From IMG/VR virus record IMGVR_UViG_3300022921_001782, positions 1 through 30,754 of that record: 30,754 nucleotides of DNA; one strand, written 5' to 3'. How positions within the stretch are numbered: position 1 is the stretch's first letter; every line of letters starts with the position of its first letter. Position numbers and translations under genes: made by a program. Source of the stretch: a virus. The notes below the pieces were generated by a model, which was given only the letters and a program-made list of their open reading frames with translations, did no database searches and had not been told where the DNA came from. Below, in pieces: positions 20,209-27,396 of the stretch.

Positions 20209-20884
20209 AATAATAAAAATGTTGCTGTTGAGTTGGCTGTGCTTAACACCGGCAGTGGCTAACGACATCTACATACAGCAATCAGGAGACAATTTGGATT
20301 TGGACATCACACAGGATGGTCAGAACAACCAAGCAGGTAACTCCACAACAGCAATGAGTTTGACAGGTGATACCATGACATTCTCAATCAGCCAGGTGGG
20401 AGACTCCAACGTGATCGAAGCATTGATCAACGGAACAACCTACACAGGTAACATCAACCTCACAGGGGGATTGAACACAGTGGATCTAGACTGTGCGGCA
20501 TCCAATTGTGACACAGTATCCATGAGCATAGATGTAACAGGTGATTCAGCGGATATCACTGTGGACTTGGGTTCCACAGCAGATGCTTCAGACTATGTGG
20601 GCACCATTGATATCACATCAGCGGCGGCAGAAACATTTACATTGACAGTAAATGCGGCGGCGGCAGATGCTGACATCGACATAACCAACTCATTGGGGAC
20701 AGTGGGTAACACATCAAGTTACACACAGACAGGTGATGGCGACAGTGCTGGGCATTCATTGACACACAATCACACAGGTGATGGTGGTGTGATCAACATG
20801 AGTCAATCAGGCATATACGACAACACCATAGATGTGACCACATCAGGTGACAACGCGGCAATAGACATCACACAAACGGACTAA
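20198..20884 (+). CDS. Curlin-like (CsgA/CsgB-type) secreted amyloid protein
   Basis: 228 aa. Signal peptide MTNKIIKMLLLSWLCLTPAVA; the mature protein begins NDIYIQQSGDN. Repeats of the curlin type (Q-x-G-x-N ... I-x-Q) occur at both ends: DLDITQDGQNNQAGN, FSISQVGDSNVIE, SYTQTGDGDSAG, NMSQSGIYDNTIDV and IDITQTD. The middle is Asp/Thr/Ala-rich beta sequence. It has AGGAG upstream of ATG 20198; an in-frame TTG at 20174 is rejected. It should be exported through CsgG and polymerise or nucleate on the surface. Confidence 0.82.
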   Translation: MTNKIIKMLLLSWLCLTPAVANDIYIQQSGDNLDLDITQDGQNNQAGNSTTAMSLTGDTMTFSISQVGDSNVIEALINGTTYTGNINLTGGLNTVDLDCAASNCDTVSMSIDVTGDSADITVDLGSTADASDYVGTIDITSAAAETFTLTVNAAAADADIDITNSLGTVGNTSSYTQTGDGDSAGHSLTHNHTGDGGVINMSQSGIYDNTIDVTTSGDNAAIDITQTD

Positions 20885-20887
20885 TGT

Positions 20888-22006
20888 ATGCGTTGGTTAC
20901 TCCTTGTATTATTTCTATTCAGCGCCACGAACAGTGTGGCGTCGATAGGAGATGTGAGAGAGCAAAAAGGTGAAGGCACAATTGAAAGACAGGCAGGCGA
21001 CAAGTTAGATTCAACTCAAGGCACAGCAATTGAAAGTTATGACACTGTGCGTACCAAGATAGGAAGAATATCCATAGAGTTTGTGGATGAAACCAGAGTT
21101 GATATCACAGAAAATTCCAAATTGGTCATAGACGAATTCATTTACGATCCCAATTCAAAGACAGGTGCTGTGTCACTCAAAGCAGGCTTTGGCACAGTGA
21201 GATATGCTTCGGGACAGATAGCAAAAAATTCAAGACAGAACGTGAAGATCAGCACACCAACAGCAGTGGTGGGTGTGAGAGGCACAGACTTTTCATTAAC
21301 AGTGGATGAAACAGGTTCTAGCACCATCATACTGTTACCCAGTTGTACCATCATTGCCAATGAAAGAGTGTGTGTGACAGGAGAAATATCTGTGGAGTCA
21401 GATGTGGGCATTGTGATCATGAATCAAGCATTTCAAACCACTGTGGTAGAAACTGCTCAATCATCACCCTTAAAACCTTTGGTGTTGGATCTGGATGAAT
21501 CATTCATCAACAACCTACTGATCATCACACCTCCAGAGAAACTGGAAGAGGAAATGAACAAAGATGCCATACAGACTTTGGCTAATATATTGGATCTAGA
21601 TTTCCTCGTGTTTGAAGAACTGAGCACAGACTATCTGGCAGAAGGTGAAGCAGATCGTTGGCAGACGGATCTTGACTTTGATCCGCTCGCAGGTGACTTC
21701 CTGTTTGACGCACTGGATCAGAGTATGGACAATCTCATCAGGCAGGCACGAACTGATCTGGATCGTAAGCAGACCAATCCCAAGTTGGGGTTTGATGCTG
21801 AGACAGGCGTGACCATATTGAATCAGGATCCCAGATGGATTTACATCAGGGAGGGTGCTTCAGGCAACTATGTAAGGATGGAACTGCAACAGGGTTACAA
21901 CTACTCTATAGACCACAACCAGAACGGCAACGAGATAATAGGATTCGAGATCAACCCAGACGGTGGATCCATCAACAACAACATAACCATTAACCAACAG
22001 AACTAA
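20888..22006 (+). CDS. Secreted FecR-domain protein
   Basis: 372 aa with signal peptide (MRWLLLVLFLFSATNSVAS). Residues about 20-150 form a FecR-type beta domain: GEGTIERQAGDKLDSTQGTA, SIEFVDETRVDITENSKLVI, AGFGTVRYASGQI and STPTAVVGVRGTDFSL. A long acidic helical and beta region follows, and the end (NINQQN-like NNNITINQQN) has a curlin-like Asn/Gln tail. It is unlikely to be an iron-signalling anti-sigma partner, as no TM segment is seen after the signal. It sits inside the curli operon, so probably a surface partner of the fibre. Confidence 0.82.
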   Translation: MRWLLLVLFLFSATNSVASIGDVREQKGEGTIERQAGDKLDSTQGTAIESYDTVRTKIGRISIEFVDETRVDITENSKLVIDEFIYDPNSKTGAVSLKAGFGTVRYASGQIAKNSRQNVKISTPTAVVGVRGTDFSLTVDETGSSTIILLPSCTIIANERVCVTGEISVESDVGIVIMNQAFQTTVVETAQSSPLKPLVLDLDESFINNLLIITPPEKLEEEMNKDAIQTLANILDLDFLVFEELSTDYLAEGEADRWQTDLDFDPLAGDFLFDALDQSMDNLIRQARTDLDRKQTNPKLGFDAETGVTILNQDPRWIYIREGASGNYVRMELQQGYNYSIDHNQNGNEIIGFEINPDGGSINNNITINQQN

Positions 22007-23475
22007 TGTTTGAGAGATTTTTATATAGACTGGTGTACATATTGTTTGGCTTGGTGCTGTGGATGGCCCTGACGTCAAAAGCGGAAGCGGATTCGGTATT
22101 GGTGCTACACCAGAACTACGGTGGTGCTCATACAAATATAGGAAGTAGATTATTTACTGAAGGACATACTATTACCTATTCAACAGGAGGTGTGCCCACA
22201 GATGTCAGCAGTTATCAACAGATATGGGATTTAAGATATAACAACACATATGCGGCATCAGAAGTCACTGTATTGGACAACTTCGTGAAGAATGGTGGCT
22301 TCCTGATGATGAACGGTGAGAACTCTGGTTTCGCTTCTAGGAACAATGCCATCGCTACTGTGGTCAGCACAGCAGGTGGTGGCACACTAACTTTTGGATC
22401 TGGCTCCAATTCCTACACCGTGATCAACACAGCATTCTCCGATGACACAGGCACGGTCACAGGTGCGGCTGGTAGTAGTCTGTCCAACTCACAGGGTCAG
22501 TATGTGTTTAAAACCAGCGGAGGTGTGATAGGTGGTATGATATGGCAGTCAGCGGATCTGGGATCAGGATACACAGGTGCTATATTTGTAACGGCTGATA
22601 TAAATTTGTGGGATAGTACATATGGTACATACATTTTAAAAGTCTACATCACAGATGACATCCTGGATATGGAAACCGCAGGCACTTTATATGGTTCAGC
22701 ATCCGCACCCACATATTCATCGGCACCAACTGCCGCACAGTTACAATCAAGAACTGACGCCAGGAACATCACACCCAACGGCAATGAGATCTACATCACA
22801 CAGTCAGGCAACAATCTGGATCTGGACATTGTGCAATACGACAACGATCAGTTGGTGGCTGGCACAGGATCAACCAGTTCAAATTTAACAGACGCCACGA
22901 TCACGGGAGATGACAACACCGTGGCAATCACGCAGGGAAATTCAGCGGGATCATTCAGTGACAACAACGTCACACTGTTGGACATCAACGGCACCAACAA
23001 CTCAGTCACTGTGAGACAGGGTGACAACGTGGATGACGCGGGTGGGCATCGCAGTTCAACCAACGTGGTAGGCAACTACAACACCTTAGGTATTCTACAG
23101 GAGAACGATGGTGGTATAGGCTCTTCGGGACACTACATGGAGATAGATATCGCAGGCAACTCAAACACTGCCTATGCTGATCAAAAGGACGATGGTGACA
23201 AGATGCTGTTCCTGGACGTGAATGGAGCCAGCAACACTGTGGATATCCTACAACAGGGCACGGGAGAACACTTCTTGGATGTTACTGTGGGCAGTAATCA
23301 AACTGTGGACATCAATCAGGATGGTTCTGGATCGCACTCTGCCACCATTGATATGTCAGGCTATTCTGCCACGCTGGATCTGGATCAAACAGGCTCCACT
23401 GATCAAACATATTCTCTCAATCAGATCTGTACCAATGCCAACGGTTGCGGTACCACCACAGTGAATCAGAATTAA
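22006..23475 (+). CDS. Large secreted protein with curlin-type repeats
   Basis: 489 aa. Signal peptide ends SKAEA; residues about 30-250 form an alpha/beta domain (SVLVLHQNYGGAHTNIGSRL, YQQIWDLRY, VTVLDNFVKNGGFLMMNGEN) like class I glutamine-amidotransferase-like folds. From about residue 255 curlin-like repeats take over: GNEIYITQSGNNLDLDIVQY, DNTVAITQGN, NNSVTVRQGDN, YNTLGILQEND, SNTVDILQQGTG, QTVDINQDGSG. GNEIYITQSGNNLDLDI copies the curlin start NDIYIQQSGDNLDLDI, so the two genes share an origin. It is probably a fibre subunit or tip protein. The stop/start overlap with the FecR gene is TAATG. Confidence 0.8.
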   Translation: MFERFLYRLVYILFGLVLWMALTSKAEADSVLVLHQNYGGAHTNIGSRLFTEGHTITYSTGGVPTDVSSYQQIWDLRYNNTYAASEVTVLDNFVKNGGFLMMNGENSGFASRNNAIATVVSTAGGGTLTFGSGSNSYTVINTAFSDDTGTVTGAAGSSLSNSQGQYVFKTSGGVIGGMIWQSADLGSGYTGAIFVTADINLWDSTYGTYILKVYITDDILDMETAGTLYGSASAPTYSSAPTAAQLQSRTDARNITPNGNEIYITQSGNNLDLDIVQYDNDQLVAGTGSTSSNLTDATITGDDNTVAITQGNSAGSFSDNNVTLLDINGTNNSVTVRQGDNVDDAGGHRSSTNVVGNYNTLGILQENDGGIGSSGHYMEIDIAGNSNTAYADQKDDGDKMLFLDVNGASNTVDILQQGTGEHFLDVTVGSNQTVDINQDGSGSHSATIDMSGYSATLDLDQTGSTDQTYSLNQICTNANGCGTTTVNQN

Positions 23476-23489
23476 GCACTCATTTAAAA

Positions 23490-23495
23490 TAAATA
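23490..23495 (+). promoter_or_regulatory. T4-type late promoter (small secreted protein and cyclase)
   Basis: AATAAATA (last six bases 23490-23495), 8 nt before the ATG at 23504. The predicted leader is about 3 nt. Confidence 0.7.
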
Positions 23496-23503
23496 CACAC
23501 ATA

Positions 23504-23707
23504 ATGATTAAACAGTTTTTCATCATACTGCTCTTCACCACAGGCGTTTGGGCCAACGATATCTATATGCAACAAACTCCAGAAAATCCTCAAGCAGACA
23601 AGCCAGCATTTATAGAAGAAAAACCTGTAACTTCTGAAAAAGAATTGATATCGCCTCCACAAAAAGAATTTTGTTCTGTAATAGCAGGGTGTTATGAAGC
23701 TCAGTAA
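23504..23707 (+). CDS. Small secreted protein with curlin-like N-terminus
   Basis: 67 aa. Signal peptide MIKQFFIILLFTTGVWA; the mature part begins NDIYMQQTPENPQADKP, nearly the same as the curlin start NDIYIQQSGDN, but has no repeats. A Pro/Lys/Glu-rich tail follows, with two Cys near the end (EFCSVIAGCYEAQ). The shared NDIYxQQ start may be the signal for CsgG export. It could cap or inhibit fibre growth, or be a secreted peptide. It is followed by the cyclase with a 14-nt overlap. The function is conjecture. Confidence 0.72.
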   Translation: MIKQFFIILLFTTGVWANDIYMQQTPENPQADKPAFIEEKPVTSEKELISPPQKEFCSVIAGCYEAQ

Positions 23708-25745
23708 ATTTTTCACACATTGGATATTCAGCATTGTTATATTAGCAGTCATAATGTTATGGGGTTATTCTGATCCTTTTGTAAAACAAACAGCCAGACT
23801 GAAATCTTTTGATCTTGTGCAAAAATATGACGTACCCACACTGTCGCAAGACATAGCCATTGTGGAGATAGATGAGAAGTCTATATCACAATACGGACAG
23901 TGGCCTTGGAAGCGAGATGTGATAGCAGACATCATATGGAGACTGCGTGAAGCAGGTGCAGGAGTTATTGTGTTGCCCATACTGTTTTCAGAAGAAGACA
24001 GATTGGGTGGAGATGATGCTTTGGTTCAAGCAATCAAAGACAACGGTGTGGTCATAGCACAGGTAGGAACCACACAAACAAATAAAAATGCTGTGCCGAG
24101 AGGTGTTGCTAAAATAGGTGATCCTATGCCTTGGCTGTTTGAATGGCCAGGTATGTTGGGACCAATAGAAACACTAGGTAACACAGCCGCAGGAGTGGGA
24201 GTGTTGAACACAGCACCTGAGATTGATGGTGTTGTGAGAAGACTGCCACTGTTGATGCGAGTGGACACAGAAACATATCCCAGCATAGCCATAGAAACAA
24301 TTCGTGTGGCAGTGGGAGATCCAAGTTACCAGGTTAAAACAGGTGAAGGTGGAATCATAGCACTGCGAGTTCCTCAATACAAAACTATTCAAACAGATGC
24401 CAATGCTCGTATATGGTTGCGTTGGAACAAAGAATTCATAACAGTCAGTGCCGTAGACAATTTCAAATCACTGCAAGGTAAAACAGTGATTATAGGAATC
24501 ACAGCAGAAGGATTGGGCAGTGTGATTGCCACACCCAACGGAGAGAAGTATGCTCATATGTTGCCAGCCACAGCATTACAAACCATCATCAATGGTGACA
24601 ACATTGTGCGTTTTGATTATGCAACATTTGTTGAGTATGTGGGCACAGCATTAATTGCCTTGATATTAATTTTTGCGGCGGCTTATGCACCTTATTGGTT
24701 GATTGGTGGCTTGTTGGTTTTGTTGTACACCAGTTCTGCTTATGGCAGTTACTTTGCTTTCACAAGACATCTTCAACTGTGGGACGTCAGTTGGTTATGG
24801 TTGGTCACAATCATAGTGAGTTTCCATGCTGTGTTCAATAGGTTTGTGATAGAGTTCTTTCAAAAGCAACAGATTAAGAAACAGTTTGGAGGATATGCTT
24901 CACCAACTGTGGTTGAGATGTTACAGAAAAATCCTGCTCTAATCAAACAAGGTGTTAAAAAAGAAGTTTCAATATGCTTCTCGGATCTCAGAGGATTCAC
25001 TCCATTGGGAGAATCATTTGGTGATGATGTAAAAGGTTTGACCGAAATAATGAATGGTTACATGGATGCTATCACACAACCTGTATTGGATGCTAATGGT
25101 ATGATCATAAAGTATATCGGTGATGCTTCCATGCACATTCACAATGCTCCTATTGATGATGAAAATCATCCACGCACAGCAGTTCAAACAGGTTTGAATA
25201 TGTTAAAAGCAGTGAAAGAATTTAATAAAAAAATAACATCACAAGGAAGACCTCCAATTGGCATGGGTGCTGGTATCAATACAGGCTTGGGATATATCGG
25301 AGAGATGGGTAGCACACAACGACATTCATATGATGTGTTGGGTGATGCTGTGTCCACCACAGCCAGACTGGAGTCACAGTGTAAGAATTATGGAGTGCTG
25401 TTGATAGTTGGACCTGAAACAGTGCGAAGAACTGAAAATGATTTCTTATATTTAAAACTGGATGATTTGGCTGTGAAAGGTAAAACAGTGGGATTAGAAA
25501 TTTACACAGTGTTGGATCTTAACAAAAACAATTACTCAGCAGAAATTAAAAAACACAATCAGATGCATGAGCTGTATAGAAAACAAGAATTTAAAAAAGC
25601 CATTTCTAAATGTAAACTGTTGAAAGAAGACTTTAAAGGTCAAATGAAAGGTTATTATGATATGTGGATTGAAAGATGTGAATTCATGATGACCCAACAA
25701 CTTCCGAAAGATTGGGATGGCATTTTTAGAGCTACCACAAAATAG
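23694..25745 (+). CDS. CHASE2 sensor and adenylate cyclase
   Basis: 683 aa: an N-terminal TM helix (8-25), an extracytoplasmic CHASE2 domain (about 35-300; VEIDEKSISQYGQWPWKRDV, GVIVLPILFSEEDRLGGDDA), three TM helices (about 312-382) and a class III cyclase domain (424-600). Metal residues Asp431 (CFSDLRGF) and Asp477 (YIGDASM), and adenine-specifying Lys473 and Asp551 (VLGDAV), are present, as is catalytic Arg558. The usual catalytic Asn is replaced by Ser554 (VSTTARLE), which may lower activity. It would make cAMP in response to a signal outside the membrane. It is located at the end of the curli operon. Confidence 0.93.
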   Translation: MKLSKFFTHWIFSIVILAVIMLWGYSDPFVKQTARLKSFDLVQKYDVPTLSQDIAIVEIDEKSISQYGQWPWKRDVIADIIWRLREAGAGVIVLPILFSEEDRLGGDDALVQAIKDNGVVIAQVGTTQTNKNAVPRGVAKIGDPMPWLFEWPGMLGPIETLGNTAAGVGVLNTAPEIDGVVRRLPLLMRVDTETYPSIAIETIRVAVGDPSYQVKTGEGGIIALRVPQYKTIQTDANARIWLRWNKEFITVSAVDNFKSLQGKTVIIGITAEGLGSVIATPNGEKYAHMLPATALQTIINGDNIVRFDYATFVEYVGTALIALILIFAAAYAPYWLIGGLLVLLYTSSAYGSYFAFTRHLQLWDVSWLWLVTIIVSFHAVFNRFVIEFFQKQQIKKQFGGYASPTVVEMLQKNPALIKQGVKKEVSICFSDLRGFTPLGESFGDDVKGLTEIMNGYMDAITQPVLDANGMIIKYIGDASMHIHNAPIDDENHPRTAVQTGLNMLKAVKEFNKKITSQGRPPIGMGAGINTGLGYIGEMGSTQRHSYDVLGDAVSTTARLESQCKNYGVLLIVGPETVRRTENDFLYLKLDDLAVKGKTVGLEIYTVLDLNKNNYSAEIKKHNQMHELYRKQEFKKAISKCKLLKEDFKGQMKGYYDMWIERCEFMMTQQLPKDWDGIFRATTK

Positions 25746-26000
25746 TTATTTTTTCTTTTTATTCGATTTTTCTTTTTGTTCAAGAATCATGTTTAACTTT
25801 TGAGTTAAACGTATCATGTCATTGTCCAACATTCTCACCCTGTCTATCAGTGCAATCAGTGTTTTGTTGGCTTCACCCAGCACAGGTTTGATTTCTTTGG
25901 TTACCCATGTCCACACATAGTAAACAAAGTATCCTAAACCAAATGCGGCAATGATTGGAAATCCAAATTCTTTAATTGCTGTTGCCAGTTCTACTGTCAT
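25746..26000 (-). CDS. Single-TM amphipathic-helix protein, possible holin (84 aa)
   Basis: MTVELATAIKEFGFPIIAAFGL, one TM helix (about 12-33), then a charged helix with LIALIDRVRMLDNDMIRLTQKLNMILEQ-type heptads and a basic end (KSNKKKK). Topology resembles small holin or BhlA/UviB-like proteins: short N-terminal part, one helix, coiled C-terminus. It is a paralog of the upstream 92-aa gene and starts within its stop codon (TAATG). The cyclase gene ends one base away on the other strand. Holin function is only possible, not shown. Confidence 0.7.
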   Translation of the reverse strand: MTVELATAIKEFGFPIIAAFGLGYFVYYVWTWVTKEIKPVLGEANKTLIALIDRVRMLDNDMIRLTQKLNMILEQKEKSNKKKK

Positions 26001-26278
26001 TAGTCTTTCCTTGCGTCTTCTTTGCCTTCGTTAGCGGCAATGCGATCCACATTGGGTTTGACACCTGTCACGTGTGACAACAACGCATCTATTTTGATCA
26101 AGTCGTTGTTCATGGTCTGAACTCTGTTGTCCAGTGCTTGAATGATATTCTTAAGACCATTCACTGATCCTGTCACAGTTGCCAATATGAATTTTAAGAT
26201 GATGAATATGAATATACCAGATGCCACAGCACCTGCTATTGGAAAACCTACATCTGCTACAAATTGTAAAAAGTTCAT
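26000..26278 (-). CDS. Single-TM amphipathic-helix protein, possible holin (92 aa)
   Basis: MNFLQFVADVGFPIAGAVAS, TM helix (about 10-34), then IIQALDNRVQTMNNDLIKID, aligned in order and spacing with LIALIDRVRMLDNDMIRLTQ in the next gene. Both also share xGFPI before the helix, so they are tandem paralogs. The C-terminus is polar (NEGKEDARKD). Late promoter 8 nt before the ATG. A pair of related small membrane proteins may be a holin/antiholin pair or structural membrane partners. Confidence 0.72.
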   Translation of the reverse strand: MNFLQFVADVGFPIAGAVASGIFIFIILKFILATVTGSVNGLKNIIQALDNRVQTMNNDLIKIDALLSHVTGVKPNVDRIAANEGKEDARKD

Positions 26279-26286
26279 TATGTAGG

Positions 26287-26292
26287 TATTTA
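26287..26292 (-). promoter_or_regulatory. T4-type late promoter (92/84-aa pair)
   Basis: Minus-strand GATAAATA, 8 nt before the ATG at 26276-26278. The predicted leader is about 3 nt. Confidence 0.7.
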
Positions 26293-26299
26293 TCTACTA

Positions 26300-26461
26300 T
26301 TAGAATACTAAAGACAGCATCCAAACTAATGTGAGAGTGGGTACTGTACACATCAGTATCAAAGTCTTGTTCTTCTTCCATTTTGATTTGATGGTAGATT
26401 TAGACTTTTTGGTAATACCGTATGTGATTGTTTTCCATTCACAATGATTATAAGGCCACAT
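26300..26461 (-). CDS. Small membrane protein (53 aa)
   Basis: MWPYNHCEWKTITYGITKKS then KSTIKSKWKKNKTLILMCTV and PTLTLVWMLSLVF: a basic N-terminus and one C-terminal TM helix. The ATG at 26459-26461 is preferred to 26480-26482, which would lie next to the large hairpin at 26482-26516. No clear ribosome-binding site. No family is recognised. Confidence 0.6.
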   Translation of the reverse strand: MWPYNHCEWKTITYGITKKSKSTIKSKWKKNKTLILMCTVPTLTLVWMLSLVF

Positions 26462-26481
26462 ATTTTTCTTTCTTTTGTACA

Positions 26482-26516
26482 CTTTGGGCCCATAGTCGAA
26501 ACTATTAGGCCCAAAG
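26482..26516. terminator. Strong inverted repeat between the 53-aa and phasin-like genes
   Basis: CTTTGGGCC (26482-26490) pairs with GGCCCAAAG (26508-26516), and inside it ATAGT pairs with ACTAT around a CGAA tetraloop (14 bp in all). No U-tract follows on either strand, so it may be a factor-dependent terminator, an RNA-processing or stability element, or a translation barrier before the 53-aa gene. Confidence 0.55.
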
Positions 26517-26531
26517 GTTGTGTGTTGCTGA

Positions 26532-26918
26532 TTACTTCTTGCTTACGCCGTTGAAGAATGCTTCAGTAAATTTCTGTACATTCTGTTGGTATGCTTTGAA
26601 GTTTTCTTGAATTGATTCAGGTTTGATTGATTCCTGAACTTTTTCATTGAACTTCTTCACATTTTCCATAAGCATCTGAGTGTTTTCACCAATTGAAGCA
26701 CCGTTCGTTACGAACTCATTGAACTTTTGTGCAGTTGCAATGATGTCTTCTGGTGTGATTGAAGGATACTTAAATTCAGTAACCACTTGATCACCTTCTT
26801 TTCTTACAGATTGTTCGTACTCGTTGTACTTGATTGAGTAATTGAACTCGGCGATTGATTTCGCTAGTCCTAATAGATCGGCTCTTATTTCGTAGCCATT
26901 TCTTGTGTTGTTTGCCAT
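26532..26918 (-). CDS. Conserved phage protein with phasin-like C-terminal half
   Basis: 128 aa. NTRNGYEIRADLLGLAKSIA at the start reminds me of a protein group in marine T4-like phages. The rest is amphipathic helices with repeated KFNE/KFTE units (QKFNEFVTNG, KKFNEKVQES, QKFTEAFFNG), which resemble phasin granule-coating helices. It has AAGGAG before the ATG and a sigma70-like promoter at 26974-27002, so it is probably early and abundant. No signal peptide. The exact role is unknown. Confidence 0.75.
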   Translation of the reverse strand: MANNTRNGYEIRADLLGLAKSIAEFNYSIKYNEYEQSVRKEGDQVVTEFKYPSITPEDIIATAQKFNEFVTNGASIGENTQMLMENVKKFNEKVQESIKPESIQENFKAYQQNVQKFTEAFFNGVSKK

Positions 26919-26973
26919 TGTCTTTCTCCTTTGTTTGTGTGTTTGTGTGTCGTTATATTAACAATGTGCTAGT

Positions 26974-27002
26974 AATATAACATGATTATTTATGTTTGTC
27001 AA
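26974..27002 (-). promoter_or_regulatory. Sigma70-like promoter for the phasin-like gene
   Basis: Minus strand: TTGACA (26997-27002), a 17-nt spacer, then TATATT (26974-26979). The leader of about 48 nt has AAGGAG before the ATG. Confidence 0.75.
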
Positions 27003-27039
27003 CCAGCAAAATGTATATTATAGGGTTCAATAATAACGA

Positions 27040-27068
27040 TTGACAACCAAAAACAAGTGTGTTAAACT
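27040..27068 (+). promoter_or_regulatory. Possible sigma70-like promoter (88-aa gene)
   Basis: TTGACA (27040-27045), a 17-nt spacer, then TAAACT (27063-27068), a poor -10. It is divergent from the phasin-like gene promoter. Confidence 0.4.
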
Positions 27069-27102
27069 ATGAACACTTACTTTATATTCGTGGACATAAC
27101 GG

Positions 27103-27108
27103 TAAATA
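27103..27108 (+). promoter_or_regulatory. T4-type late promoter (88-aa gene)
   Basis: GTAAATA followed by a short leader with AGGG before the ATG at 27130. Confidence 0.6.
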
Positions 27109-27129
27109 GTTAAAAGCAGGGTAGTACAT

Positions 27130-27396
27130 ATGAAAAAACGTACCAGAAGTATATTAGATGAGTTGAGAAACATTGGTAGAATCAATGATACCGAAGCCTT
27201 TATCGAAACAACAGGCTCCAATATTATTGAAAGTGCTGTCAACTTGCTCAACACCATTAGAGAGAATTATCCTGAAGAACAGGCAGTGGAGTTAGAAAGA
27301 CGTTTTTTAAATTCTATCCGTAACAAAGAAGCAAAAAAGTTTCAAGTTGGTGTCAAAAAAATAATTGAAAGTAAAAAGTCAAATGATGATTCTTAA
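27130..27396 (+). CDS. Hypothetical 88-aa helical phage protein
   Basis: MKKRTRSILDELRNIGRIND then TEAFIETTGSNIIESAVNLL and NTIRENYPEEQAVELERRFL: a basic, all-helical soluble protein with a Lys-rich end. The type is familiar to me from marine T4-like phages but it has no function I can name. It overlaps the nucleotidyltransferase-like gene by 14 nt. Confidence 0.78.
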   Translation: MKKRTRSILDELRNIGRINDTEAFIETTGSNIIESAVNLLNTIRENYPEEQAVELERRFLNSIRNKEAKKFQVGVKKIIESKKSNDDS

